Shown here one piece after another: positions 21,935 through 29,421 of a DNA stretch of 41,141 nt. The stretch spans positions 1 through 41,141 of the IMG/VR virus record IMGVR_UViG_3300044644_000407, one strand, 5' to 3'. The notes beneath the pieces were generated by a model, which was not told where the DNA came from, did not search any database, and saw only the letters and a program-made list of their open reading frames with translations. How positions within the stretch are numbered: position 1 is the first letter of the stretch; each line of letters starts with the position of its first letter. The stretch comes from a virus. The position numbers and the translations under genes were made by a program.

Positions 21935-23020
21935 CTAGACGATTTTAGAGAGGGCAGCGGTCAACTGCCGCCCGATTTGCACGACGGCGGGCCGGGGATC
22001 AGCCTCGGTCGCCAGCGTGACGCCTGACGACACCGCCACAATCAAGTCATCCGGCAGTGTCTCCTTGCGTTTCTTCAGCACCTTCTCGACCTGGGCGGGC
22101 GTCATCAGCGAACGCTCGACGAACTCCTCACCCAACACCTCCAGTGCTCGGGCCTCATCGACCCATTTCCTTCGCGCCTGCTTCTGCACCAACTTCCACC
22201 CTGGCACGGCGACGGTGTTCTCCAGCATCTGCTGGCCCAGATCGCGCACCGACTTGATCCAGTCCTCCAGCAGATCCGCCTGCTGGAGGTGCTCGCCAAT
22301 GGCGGCAGCGTCGAGGCCCTCCAGCGAGGCCCGCAGCGCACGGTCCGCCGCACCCGTCATCATAGGGCAGATCGGCTTGGCCGCACACCACCGGCAGTGC
22401 GACCCCAAGGCCATCGGCGGCTCGGCGGACTGGGCCAACTTGACCGCGATCAGCAAGTCCGTTTCGAACTGGTCCACTCGCGCCCAGTCGGTCTGCCACT
22501 CGCGGACGTAGGGCGGCTGGACGATGATGAGGCGCAGGCGGCTGGTGCCGTGCAGATGCCCCGAGGCGCGAGCGGCAGCAGCGTAAAACAGAAGTTGCTC
22601 GTTCTCGATGGCGTCCACCGCCACGCCGTCGCCGAACTTCCAGTCGAGAATGATGCCGGTCTCGCGGCGCTGGCCCAGCAGGTCCACGGTGCCGTAAACG
22701 CCTGCAAGCGCACCGTCGAACCCGACCCTTGCCTCAATCTTCCAGTAAGTGTCAAACAGCGGGTCAATCAGGTCGAGCGTTTCCTCGCAGAACCGGATCT
22801 TCTCGATCTGGCGGTCCGTCAGGCCCATTTCCAGCCCGACGTCCACCGCCGACTCGCCTGTGTCGAGCACAGTCTGGATAGCCAAGTGCAGGAGCGTACC
22901 CTCCTCGGCGTAGGGGCTGGGCGGCTGCGGCGGCATCTTGGCGCAGAGCGCCACGCTGCCGGGACAAGCGATAACGCGCTTGGCGGTGCTGCCGCCGACG
23001 ATAGAACTATGCGCGGTCAT
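21935..23020 (-). CDS. RecB/Cas4-like PD-(D/E)XK nuclease with Fe-S cysteines
   Basis: The 361-residue protein has the nuclease core His45 (GTLLHLAIQ), Asp113 (YGTVDLLG) and Asp126-x-Lys128 (IILDWKFGDG), followed by a QLLFYAAAA helix, as in the RecB exonuclease superfamily and phage DUF2800 proteins. One Cys lies near the N-terminus (Cys19, IACPGS) and three near the C-terminal side (Cys209-x2-Cys212-x5-Cys218). This is the 4Fe-4S arrangement seen in Cas4 and AddB. It probably trims DNA ends for recombination-dependent replication or degrades host DNA. The start overlaps the next upstream stop (ATGA). Confidence 0.85.
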   Translation of the reverse strand: MTAHSSIVGGSTAKRVIACPGSVALCAKMPPQPPSPYAEEGTLLHLAIQTVLDTGESAVDVGLEMGLTDRQIEKIRFCEETLDLIDPLFDTYWKIEARVGFDGALAGVYGTVDLLGQRRETGIILDWKFGDGVAVDAIENEQLLFYAAAARASGHLHGTSRLRLIIVQPPYVREWQTDWARVDQFETDLLIAVKLAQSAEPPMALGSHCRWCAAKPICPMMTGAADRALRASLEGLDAAAIGEHLQQADLLEDWIKSVRDLGQQMLENTVAVPGWKLVQKQARRKWVDEARALEVLGEEFVERSLMTPAQVEKVLKKRKETLPDDLIVAVSSGVTLATEADPRPAVVQIGRQLTAALSKIV

Positions 23021-23316
23021 TTCATCGCCCTCCCAATCTCTGCCGCAGCCCTGACGATGGCGCGGCGGGTGGCGGCGAAGGGGTCTGAATCACCAAGCGC
23101 CTCAATCCAAGCAAGCGTCATGAACGGCGCACCAAGCAACCCCAATTGCACCGCCAGCCGCAGCGCATCGCCGTCATCGGTGAGGGGGTTCCAGACATGG
23201 TTGAAAACGAATCCGCCGTCCGGTGAAGTTTTCGCCATCGTGTTCCATGCGTCGCACCATTGATGCGGCAACCCCGCCGCTTTCGCAGCCAGTTCTAGCA
23301 GTTCGCGGTCAGTCAT
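23017..23316 (-). CDS. Phage hypothetical protein (99 aa)
   Basis: The start is the ATG at 23316, preceded by AAGGAGG; the open frame upstream is ignored. The sequence MTDRELLELAAKAAGLPHQW continues with WNPLTDDGDALRLAVQLGL, a pattern well known from small phage proteins (ELLELAAKAAG, then W-PL-DDGDALRLAV) often annotated DUF2591-like. It overlaps the nuclease gene as ATGA. Its biochemical role is not established. Confidence 0.75.
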   Translation of the reverse strand: MTDRELLELAAKAAGLPHQWCDAWNTMAKTSPDGGFVFNHVWNPLTDDGDALRLAVQLGLLGAPFMTLAWIEALGDSDPFAATRRAIVRAAAEIGRAMK

Positions 23317-23464
23317 CTGTCGCCTCCTTGGTCTCGACGGTGATCTTGCGCAGATATCCATAGCCGCAATCGAACTCGACGGCGCTCCACTGCGCAGGGA
23401 ACACTTCCCGAATGTGGCGCAGCACGATGTCCTTCACTTCACTCTCAGTCAACTCAAGTTTCAC
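23309..23464 (-). CDS. First small gene of the replication operon (51 aa, GTG start)
   Basis: A GTG at 23464 lies eight bases after AAAGGAGAG and reads MKLELTESEVKDIVLRHIRE, then VFPAQWSAVEFDCGYGYLRK, to a TGA that overlaps the next start by eight bases. The product is acidic with a helix then a short strand region. The good ribosome site, coupling to the next gene and the promoter just upstream support it as the leading gene of the replication operon. Unknown function. Confidence 0.65.
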   Translation of the reverse strand: MKLELTESEVKDIVLRHIREVFPAQWSAVEFDCGYGYLRKITVETKEATDD

Positions 23465-23496
23465 GGCACTCTCCTTTGGTTGGCACTGCTGGACGA

Positions 23497-23526
23497 ACTC
23501 TAGCGCAAAACTTAGGGGTTGTGCAA
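23497..23526 (-). promoter_or_regulatory. Promoter for the leftward replication operon
   Basis: On the minus strand TTGCAC (23521-23526) and TAGAGT (23497-23502) are separated by 18 bases, with the start expected about 25 bases before the GTG at 23464. The match is fair (-35 four of six, -10 four of six). The 90-base gap between the divergent replication and VRR-NUC units is the only space for such a site; the rightward promoter is not clear. Confidence 0.45.
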
Positions 23527-23554
23527 CACTTTTTTGTATGGCAAGCTGTGCAGC

Positions 23555-23827
23555 ATGGAACTAGAGAAAGACATCGAAGCCTACCTCGTCCGCCGCGTGC
23601 GGGAGCAAGGAGGCGTAGCGTACAAGTTCGTTTCACCCGCGCATAGGGGCGTGGCGGACCGCGTCGTGTGCCTGCCGGGGCAGACGTGGTTCGTTGAAGT
23701 TAAGCGCCCTGGTGGCAGGTTGACCGGCTTGCAAACGCTGTTTGGCCGAGAGATGCAGCGGCTCGGGCAACGGTACATTGTCGTATGGTCTAAAGAGGAG
23801 ATCGACGCATGGCTCTCATCATGTTGA
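23555..23827 (+). CDS. VRR-NUC domain nuclease
   Basis: The 90-residue protein is a single VRR-NUC domain, a member of the PD-(D/E)XK group found in phages as Holliday-junction or flap-type nucleases. Key residues are the N-terminal E-x-D-x-EAYLVRRVRE helix, Asp35 in HRGVADRVV, Glu48-x-Lys50 in TWFVEVKRPGG and Gln60 in GLQ. I start at ATG 23555, not at an upstream ATG in the intergenic region. It opens the rightward cluster with the methyltransferase and helicase, consistent with DNA processing during replication or recombination. Confidence 0.88.
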   Translation: MELEKDIEAYLVRRVREQGGVAYKFVSPAHRGVADRVVCLPGQTWFVEVKRPGGRLTGLQTLFGREMQRLGQRYIVVWSKEEIDAWLSSC

Positions 23828-23928
23828 TAGCGTTAGGTTGGGCGGTCGTGGTGCTCTACAGCACCGGTCACTGGATTATCGCGTCGCTGCTGGTCGGCGG
23901 CGTCATCATGAGCATGTTCGACTTATGA
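23809..23928 (+). CDS. Small membrane protein (39 aa)
   Basis: The open frame starts at ATG 23809 inside the end of the VRR-NUC gene, downstream of AAGAGGAG, and overlaps the next start by four bases (ATGA). The product (MALIMLIALGWAVVVLYSTG then WIIASLLVGGVIMSMF) has two closely spaced hydrophobic segments. Coupling on both sides supports its reality. Function unknown. Confidence 0.6.
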   Translation: MALIMLIALGWAVVVLYSTGHWIIASLLVGGVIMSMFDL

Positions 23929-24476
23929 GAGTCCTCGTAGCGTGTGAATACAGCGGCGCGGTGCGGGATGCGTTTATCGCTCGGGGACATGCCGCCATGT
24001 CCTGCGACCTGTTGCCGACCGACGCGCCGGGGCCGCACTATCAAGGCGACGTCCGGGACGTGCTGGGTGACGGGTGGGATCTGATGGTAGCGCACCCGCC
24101 CTGCACGCATCTGGCGGTTAGCGGCGCTCGCTGGTTCAAGGACAAGCAGGTCGAGCAGGCGGAGGCGCTGGACTTCGTGCGCCTTCTGCTGGCCGCGCCG
24201 ATACCGCGCATTGCGCTGGAAAACCCGGTCAGCATCATCAGCAGTCGCATCCGCAAGCCTGATCAGGTGATCCAGCCGTGGCAGTTTGGGCACGGCGAAA
24301 CAAAAGCGACTTGTCTGTGGTTGAAAAATCTCCAGAAACTGACACCCACCAACATCGTAGACGGGCGCGAGGCGCGGGTGCATCGCATGGCGCCAAGCCC
24401 GACACGTTGGAAAGAACGCAGCAAGACTTACGCAGGTATCGCTGCCGCGATGGCGGACCAGTGGGGCGCCCTATGA
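23925..24476 (+). CDS. Cytosine-C5 DNA methyltransferase-like protein
   Basis: Start ATG 23925 overlaps the preceding stop (ATGA), giving 183 residues. MRVLVACEYSGAVRDAFIARGH resembles motif I of cytosine methyltransferases. AHPPC at residues 56-60 holds the catalytic-type PC motif, and ALENP at 97-101 is the ENP motif VI. The protein is about half the length of a normal C5 methyltransferase and lacks an obvious target recognition domain. It belongs to a phage-specific short family. It may modify phage DNA against host restriction, or have drifted to another nucleobase. It is co-transcribed with a VRR-NUC nuclease and a SNF2 helicase. Confidence 0.75.
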   Translation: MRVLVACEYSGAVRDAFIARGHAAMSCDLLPTDAPGPHYQGDVRDVLGDGWDLMVAHPPCTHLAVSGARWFKDKQVEQAEALDFVRLLLAAPIPRIALENPVSIISSRIRKPDQVIQPWQFGHGETKATCLWLKNLQKLTPTNIVDGREARVHRMAPSPTRWKERSKTYAGIAAAMADQWGAL

Positions 24477-25759
24477 CCCTGCGCCCTTACCAGCGAGCCG
24501 CTGCCGACTTCCTGTACGACAACGACCGGGCGATGGTGCTGGCGCCGGTCGGCGCGGGCAAGACGGCCACGGCGCTGGACGCGATCTATAGTCTGGTGCA
24601 GGACGCCGGCTACCGGGTGTTGGTGCTGGCGCCGCTGCGGGTGGCGCAGCACGTCTGGCCTGCGGAAGCGGAGAAGTGGGCGCCAGAGTTGCACGTCGAG
24701 GTCGCCTGCGGCTCGCCCAAGGAGCGCATCGAGGCGCTGCGGTCGCGGGCCGAGGTGGTCGTCACGAACTACGACAGCATCGAGTGGCTGGTGCAGCAGC
24801 CGGAGATCGAGACGTTCCGGGCTGTGGTGTTCGACGAACTCACGCGGCTGAAGAACCCGAGCGGCAAACGCTTCAAGGCGCTAGAGAAGGCGATCAAACA
24901 CATCGAGGTGCGCTGGGGCCTGACGGGCAGCTTTACCAGCAACGGTCTGGAGGACGTCTTCGGGCAGTGCAAGATCGTCCAGCAGACGATGCTGGGCCGC
25001 AGCAAGGGCGCCTTCTTGCAGCTGTACTTCCACTGCGTCAACCAGGAGTTCGGCCAGTGGTCGGCGCGGCATGGCGCGCTGGAGCACGTCATGGGTCGCA
25101 TCCGCCCGTGGACCTACCTGCTGGAGGCGGGCGTGTACACCGACACCCTGCCGCCGCTGCACACGGTCGAGGTGCCGTGCCAGATGGACATGACCGACTA
25201 CCGCAAGATGCAGAAAGAGTTCGTGCTGGAGTTTGAGGGCCAGACCATCAGCGCCGTGACCGCTGCGGCGGCGGGGCAGAAATTGCAGCAGTTAGCGGCG
25301 GGGTTCGTGTACGACGAGGAGCGCGAGGCGCACTGGACGCACACGGTCAAGTTGGACCGGCTCGCGGAACTGCTGGAGGAGAACCAGCGAGCGCCCACCA
25401 TCGTGTTCTACCAGTTCCAAGCCGAATACGACGCCCTACGCCAACGCTACCCGCACGCCGGGACGGTGGACGACATCGACCTCTGGAACCGTGGCGATCT
25501 GGAAGTCTTGCTGCTGCACCCCGCAGCCGCAGGGCATGGGCTGAACCTCCAGCACGGCGGGCACCATGTCGTGTTCCTGTCGCTGCCGTGGTCGCTGGAG
25601 CTATACGAACAGGCTATCGGGCGACTGCACCGCAGCGGTCAGCAGCACCCGGTCTGGTGTTATGTCATGTTGATGGAGGGTACCGTGGACGAGAAGATGT
25701 GGACTGCATTACGGAACAAACGCAGCGTGTCGGACGCTGCACTGGAGGCGCTGCGATGA
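24473..25759 (+). CDS. SNF2-type DNA helicase/translocase
   Basis: The 428-residue protein starts at ATG 24473 (ATGA overlap). A Q-motif-like LRPYQRAAADFL is followed by Walker A APVGAGKTATAL (residues 24-35), motif II VVFDELTRLKN (about 118-128), motif III LTGSFTSNGLED, and the C-terminal QAIGRLHRSGQ motif VI near residue 380. This is a compact SNF2-like superfamily 2 ATPase as found in many phages. It probably remodels recombination or replication intermediates, distinct from the primase-helicase. Confidence 0.92.
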   Translation: MTLRPYQRAAADFLYDNDRAMVLAPVGAGKTATALDAIYSLVQDAGYRVLVLAPLRVAQHVWPAEAEKWAPELHVEVACGSPKERIEALRSRAEVVVTNYDSIEWLVQQPEIETFRAVVFDELTRLKNPSGKRFKALEKAIKHIEVRWGLTGSFTSNGLEDVFGQCKIVQQTMLGRSKGAFLQLYFHCVNQEFGQWSARHGALEHVMGRIRPWTYLLEAGVYTDTLPPLHTVEVPCQMDMTDYRKMQKEFVLEFEGQTISAVTAAAAGQKLQQLAAGFVYDEEREAHWTHTVKLDRLAELLEENQRAPTIVFYQFQAEYDALRQRYPHAGTVDDIDLWNRGDLEVLLLHPAAAGHGLNLQHGGHHVVFLSLPWSLELYEQAIGRLHRSGQQHPVWCYVMLMEGTVDEKMWTALRNKRSVSDAALEALR

Positions 25760-25917
25760 GCTTCAAACGAACCTTGGTGAGCCTTTTTTGGACCGCGTGT
25801 CTTCTAGCAATGACGGTTGGTGTTTTTGCTTTTATTGGTTTAGGGCTGTACGCACACCTCGACGCATGCGGCTGGCGAGGACTCTTCGTTGAATGTCGGA
25901 TAGAGGCAAAGCCATGA
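25756..25917 (+). CDS. Single-pass membrane protein (53 aa)
   Basis: Start ATG 25756 overlaps the helicase stop (ATGA). The N-terminal MSFKRTLVSLFWTACLLAMT and following VGVFAFIGLGLYAHL form one long hydrophobic helix after a short basic head. The tail contains two Cys (DACGWRGLFVECRIEAKP). The basic head predicts the tail outside the cytoplasm. Function unknown. Confidence 0.65.
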   Translation: MSFKRTLVSLFWTACLLAMTVGVFAFIGLGLYAHLDACGWRGLFVECRIEAKP

Positions 25918-26129
25918 CCCAAGGCGACATCATCCGCATGGCGCGGGAGGCTAACGCTGATAAGTTTATAACCGAAAACTTTTGGATTTTTGATGGCAGT
26001 GAGCTTGAACGCTTCGCCGCCCTTGTCGCCGCCGCCGAGCGCGAGGCGTGTGCGAAGGTGTGCGAGGAATCAAATGCTTTTGATTGGCCGGAATGCGCCG
26101 CCGCCATCCGCGCAAGGGGGCAGGGATGA
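25914..26129 (+). CDS. Small phage protein (71 aa)
   Basis: Start ATG 25914 (ATGA overlap). The sequence MTQGDIIRMAREANADKFIT continues with ELERFAALVAAAEREACAKV and ends CAAAIRARGQG. This pattern is extremely common in Burkholderiales and other proteobacterial phages, always small and of unknown role. It overlaps the next gene by four bases. Confidence 0.75.
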   Translation: MTQGDIIRMAREANADKFITENFWIFDGSELERFAALVAAAEREACAKVCEESNAFDWPECAAAIRARGQG

Positions 26130-26311
26130 AAGACCCGATCACCGCGCCCGTGGCGTACTGGCGCGACCCGGATGAAGACCCACCACCCCGCGCCCGCAAG
26201 CTGCTGCTGCTCACCAAGGGCGGCGTGGCGGTGCTGGGGCACTGGGGCGACGACTGCGTGGCGTGGTCGCCGCTGCCGAAGATTCCACAACGACTGAAGG
26301 AGAAATTATGA
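26126..26311 (+). CDS. Small phage protein (61 aa)
   Basis: ATG 26126 overlaps the preceding stop (ATGA). The product MKDPITAPVAYWRDPDEDPP then RARKLLLLTKGGVAVLGHWG and DDCVAWSPLPKIPQRLKEKL resembles the DUF551-like phage proteins (W-D--CVAW-PLP--P). Its role is unknown; it is one of a run of coupled tiny genes. Confidence 0.7.
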   Translation: MKDPITAPVAYWRDPDEDPPPRARKLLLLTKGGVAVLGHWGDDCVAWSPLPKIPQRLKEKL

Positions 26312-26601
26312 AAGACGCAACTGCAAAATTGATTGCTGCACTCCGCGAAGAAATCAAAGAATTGAGAATGCAAGCCGTAGGCGATGCAGGCACAAGATAT
26401 TGGTTACACATGCTTCTTGAAGCCAAACATACAGAAATTCAAGAAGTGAGGGATAGGCATCAAATGATGCTAGAAGCTATACAAGAGATACACCCAATTC
26501 TTGAGGAACTTATGGGCGACGACGAAACGCCGCCGCGCCCCGGCACTCCTCAACATATTCTTAATTCTGCTATTAACAAAGTTATGAGGGCAAACCCGTG
26601 A
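26308..26601 (+). CDS. Coiled-coil hypothetical protein, AT-richer than neighbours (97 aa)
   Basis: ATG 26308 overlaps the preceding stop (ATGA). The product is acidic and helical (LIAALREEIKELRMQAVGDA, then HTEIQEVRDRHQMMLEAIQE). Codon use is visibly more AT-rich than in the flanking genes, which suggests a more recent origin. Its stop overlaps the next start. No family recognised. Confidence 0.65.
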   Translation: MKDATAKLIAALREEIKELRMQAVGDAGTRYWLHMLLEAKHTEIQEVRDRHQMMLEAIQEIHPILEELMGDDETPPRPGTPQHILNSAINKVMRANP

Positions 26602-26783
26602 ACTGGCGCCAAATGAACCAAAGATTGCCCGACCTGAGCGAGACCGAACTGTACGAACTGATTCAGGCGGAACGGACCGGCGCCCGCCGCAAGACCGTGA
26701 TGCTACGGCTCCACCAGCGGTACTGCGTCTTGCGCGACGCCCGCGAGCGGCAGGAAATCATGGGAGACGGCGATGCGGCGTGA
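26598..26783 (+). CDS. Small helical protein (61 aa)
   Basis: It starts GTG/ATG-coupled at 26598 directly over the preceding stop. The product MNWRQMNQRLPDLSETELYE continues LIQAERTGARRKTVMLRLHQ and RYCVLRDARERQEIMGDGDAA. This LSETELYELI-x-ER-G-RR-TV-LRLHQRYC pattern is a known small phage family of unknown role. It overlaps the next small gene by 11 bases. Confidence 0.75.
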   Translation: MNWRQMNQRLPDLSETELYELIQAERTGARRKTVMLRLHQRYCVLRDARERQEIMGDGDAA

Positions 26784-26931
26784 CCTTTTGACCCGCGCCT
26801 GCCGCCTCTGGCGCTCCGGTGACAAGAACTTGGATCGGTACAACCGCCGCGCTTGGCTGCGGTCTATTCGCATCCTTGGCGACAAATGGATTCTTGCGAG
26901 GCCCATCAATGAACGTCAGACCAACATCTGA
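26773..26931 (+). CDS. Last small gene of the rightward operon (52 aa)
   Basis: ATG 26773, inside the end of the preceding gene, reads MRRDLLTRACRLWRSGDKNL, then DRYNRRAWLRSIRILGDKWI, ending in TGA at 26931. It is basic, and the NRRAWLRS-R-LGD-W motif is shared by small phage proteins. It overlaps the 3' end of the convergent endolysin gene by 16 bases, with no obvious terminator between the two units. Function unknown. Confidence 0.65.
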   Translation: MRRDLLTRACRLWRSGDKNLDRYNRRAWLRSIRILGDKWILARPINERQTNI

Positions 26932-27431
26932 GTGGCAACAGCTTCCACTTCCCTTACCCGAGCCGACCAGCCCCGGCCAAACACCGAAAACGTCCGCAGG
27001 CCTTGAAGGAACTCCAGCCGCTCCTGACAATAGCGCCGGATCAGTTCCGCCTTGGGGAAGTCTCTTGCCGCATCCAGCGTAACGAGACCGACCGCGCCGT
27101 CTTGTGGCACACCCAAGACTTCCTGTAGCCACTTGGCGGCGCGGCCAGGACCGCTGTTCACTGCCGCGTCGAAGACGCAGTAGTCCACGCCTAGCGGCAG
27201 GTCATCGCCCCTTACGCGGTCCCAGAAGCGCCTGCGGTAGAGCGGCTCAACGTCGATGGGCTTCAGCCGCCGCATCTCCGCCGTTGTTACCGGGCGCCCG
27301 CGCCACTCTTGCCAGACTGCCTTGGTAACGCCTAGGTTCGTGGCGCCACCGGGGTCCTGCGGGTGGTTGACGAACCCGCCTTCGTGCGCCAGCACCAAGG
27401 CGAGGCAGCGGTCGAAGTTAGTTATGGCCAT
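26916..27431 (-). CDS. Endolysin, glycoside hydrolase family 108 lysozyme
   Basis: I start at the ATG at 27431; the product is 171 residues. The N-terminal HEGGFVNHPQDPGGATNLGVT is the signature of GH108 muramidases, with Glu17 the expected catalytic acid. The C-terminal half (GVDYCVFDAAVNSGPGRAAKWLQEVLGV, then QDGAVGLVTLDAA) matches the paired peptidoglycan-binding_3 domain. There is no signal peptide, so it depends on the holin encoded just upstream. It cleaves host peptidoglycan at lysis. This is the last gene of the leftward late unit. Confidence 0.93.
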   Translation of the reverse strand: MAITNFDRCLALVLAHEGGFVNHPQDPGGATNLGVTKAVWQEWRGRPVTTAEMRRLKPIDVEPLYRRRFWDRVRGDDLPLGVDYCVFDAAVNSGPGRAAKWLQEVLGVPQDGAVGLVTLDAARDFPKAELIRRYCQERLEFLQGLRTFSVFGRGWSARVREVEAVATQMLV

Positions 27432-27591
27432 CCGGCAGCAGCACACCCAGCAGACCGGCGACGCCCAGCCCCGCCGCCACGATAGCCTCGGCCAGTTGCG
27501 GAGCCAGCGGCACGCCCAGCGCCGTGAGGAACAGCGTAATGCCGCGCCACGTTGACGCCTCTTTCGATCTAGCCAGCAGGAACGCTCTCAT
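27418..27591 (-). CDS. Holin (57 aa)
   Basis: ATG 27591 overlaps the stop of the preceding gene as ATGA. The product MRAFLLARSKEASTWRGITL continues FLTALGVPLAPQLAEAIVAA and GLGVAGLLGVLLPDGHN. Two hydrophobic segments flank a Pro-containing turn. The short length, membrane segments and overlap with the endolysin start make it the holin that times lysis. A longer open frame upstream is a shadow of the previous gene. Confidence 0.8.
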   Translation of the reverse strand: MRAFLLARSKEASTWRGITLFLTALGVPLAPQLAEAIVAAGLGVAGLLGVLLPDGHN

Positions 27592-27812
27592 AGCTTGTCC
27601 ACCTTTGCGTCGAGTTTGTCGAAAAGTTTGCTCAGCATGTCCTTGATGTCCTTGATGTCGTCGCGGTAGTCGCTGCGCGACACGTAGGTGTGCGGCATGG
27701 CCCGCACGTCCTGGTCCAACCGCTCGAGGGACCGATAGATGCTGTTCAGGATCCACCCGCCGAAGCCGCCCGCCAGCGCGACGGCGATGTTGAATAGGGT
27801 CTGAAGGTCCAT
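27588..27812 (-). CDS. TM plus coiled-coil lysis-associated protein (74 aa)
   Basis: ATG 27812 follows a GTGGAG site. An apparent start four codons earlier is a TTG. The N-terminal MDLQTLFNIAVALAGGFGGW forms one membrane helix, followed by SIYRSLERLDQDVRAMP and the charged heptad region YRDDIKDIKDMLSKLFDKLD. This layout is common just before phage holins and is often annotated as XhlA-like or holin-associated. It may be an antiholin or membrane anchor for lysis; no direct evidence. Confidence 0.7.
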   Translation of the reverse strand: MDLQTLFNIAVALAGGFGGWILNSIYRSLERLDQDVRAMPHTYVSRSDYRDDIKDIKDMLSKLFDKLDAKVDKL

Positions 27813-27813
27813 G

Positions 27814-29412
27814 CTACTCCACAACCAGCGCGTTCGTCGGATCTTGAAAGTACGGCGAGGACATGGCGCCTCGCGCAGCCGTGATCGGCACTGCGTCGAA
27901 CGGCCCTTGAATTATGCCGGGACGCTGGCCCAACCGCATCTGTTCCGCCAGCCGGTTGACGTCGCGGGTGCGGAGTTGACCGCCCAGTTGACGGGCGGCA
28001 AGCCCCGCGCCTGCCAGCCCAGCACCGTAAGGGCCAGAGACAGCGGTAAAGATAGCAGCGGCGGGCGTCATCGGCGTGAACTTAGCCACAACCCGCATCA
28101 TGTCCTGCAACTTGCCGCCCTTCGCCGCCGCCTTGATCTGCTCCTGCTCATCGGGCGTGAATACGCGCATACGCCGCTTGTTGCGGGCCAGTTGTTGCAG
28201 CGCGGTCGTCAGCGCCTGCTCCTTGCCAGCAGTGGTAAAGTCGGCGTTCTCAATCATGTCCTGGAACACCTCGCTCTTCTTCATGCGAGAGTAGTCCTTC
28301 CGCGCCTGCTCCCACGCCTTGAGGACATCTGTGCGGCCCGCGACAATGTCGCTGGAAGGGGCGTTTACGATGTAGTCGTCAAAGCGGTCCATCAGTTCAG
28401 ACGCGATTAGACGCTCCTGCGCGTCTGTACTGCCTTTCGCGCCTTGAATCATCTTGCGCAGGCCTTGCAGTTCCGCCACGTCTTTAGGCATCGCAGCGGA
28501 CATTTCCTCGACTATCGCCGCGATGCGCGGATACGCCGTCGGCGTGTAGCCGACCGTGCGCCGCATGTCCGCTGCCTCGTTTGCCATGCGAGCGGCGAAC
28601 TTGTCAGCGTCCATGCGGAAGCCAGACTTGTCGAGGATCTGATAGTTCTGCTTCGCTTTCTTAGTCAGATCTTCGGCGGACGGCACCGCCTCGCGCACCG
28701 TCTTGCGCACCCCGGTCGCCCCGCCAGCTACAGTGCCCGCCGCCAAGCCCGCCAGCGGGCTGTCGGTGGCCTCGACCGTCGCCTGCCCTGCGACGCCTGC
28801 TGCCGGGGCCGCAATCATCTGCCGGGTCGGCTCTGCGCCAACCACACGCCCGACCGCCTGTGCAGCGGGCCGACCGGCGCTGGCCAGCACCCGCGCAGCG
28901 CCGACCTGCGGCGCCGTGCCCAGCAGCGCCTCGGCGCCGGAGGAGAACACACGCTCGCCTGCCGTCTCTGGTGTCGGTCCTGGCAGGTAATTGCGGATGA
29001 TGTCGGACGGCAACCGCACCTGCCCGCCCATCAGCGCGTTGTACGCCATCACACCTGCGTCGGCGACGGGCACGGCCAGCCCGCCGATCAGCGCCCCCGC
29101 CGCCATGCCGGGAGGGCCCGCAGGAGATCCCAGCAGCGTCCCAGCCGTTGTACCAATGGCCGCAGGCGCAGCGGCTTTGCCTGCCAGACCTCCAAAGCGG
29201 GCGACGGTGCCCAACACACCCCGTTTTTGCGGCGCGGCGGCGGGCGCCGGGGCGCTTCCCGGCGACAAGAACTGCATGATCTCCTGCGACGAATAGCCTT
29301 CCTTCAGCGCCCGCTCGACCTTGGGGTCTTTGCTGCGTAGATGCTGAATGATCTCGTCGTCGGCGTAGCCTTGCCGCCGCGCTTCGTCTATCTGTGTCTG
29401 ATAGTCAGCCAT
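27814..29412 (-). CDS. Ejection protein with N-terminal GYxDxEI repeats
   Basis: The 532-residue protein begins with two short repeats (ARRQGYADDEIIQHL and ALKEGYSSQEIMQFL), a motif known from phage ejection and tape-measure-like proteins. An Ala/Gly/Pro-rich hydrophobic region follows (GLAGKAAAPAAIGTTAGTLL and others) that may cross membranes. The C-terminal half is a long helical region. It is the third of three large proteins encoded after the cupin. In P22-like phages the matching position holds ejection proteins gp7, gp20 and gp16, which form a channel through the envelope. Specific equivalence is inferred from order only. Confidence 0.75.
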   Translation of the reverse strand: MADYQTQIDEARRQGYADDEIIQHLRSKDPKVERALKEGYSSQEIMQFLSPGSAPAPAAAPQKRGVLGTVARFGGLAGKAAAPAAIGTTAGTLLGSPAGPPGMAAGALIGGLAVPVADAGVMAYNALMGGQVRLPSDIIRNYLPGPTPETAGERVFSSGAEALLGTAPQVGAARVLASAGRPAAQAVGRVVGAEPTRQMIAAPAAGVAGQATVEATDSPLAGLAAGTVAGGATGVRKTVREAVPSAEDLTKKAKQNYQILDKSGFRMDADKFAARMANEAADMRRTVGYTPTAYPRIAAIVEEMSAAMPKDVAELQGLRKMIQGAKGSTDAQERLIASELMDRFDDYIVNAPSSDIVAGRTDVLKAWEQARKDYSRMKKSEVFQDMIENADFTTAGKEQALTTALQQLARNKRRMRVFTPDEQEQIKAAAKGGKLQDMMRVVAKFTPMTPAAAIFTAVSGPYGAGLAGAGLAARQLGGQLRTRDVNRLAEQMRLGQRPGIIQGPFDAVPITAARGAMSSPYFQDPTNALVVE

Positions 29413-29421
29413 CGTCGCGGG

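Noticed and set aside
22289-23263. A 324-codon plus-strand open frame opposite the RecB/Cas4-like nuclease
   Set aside because: No ribosome site or family pattern; the minus strand carries the nuclease motifs and coupled starts.
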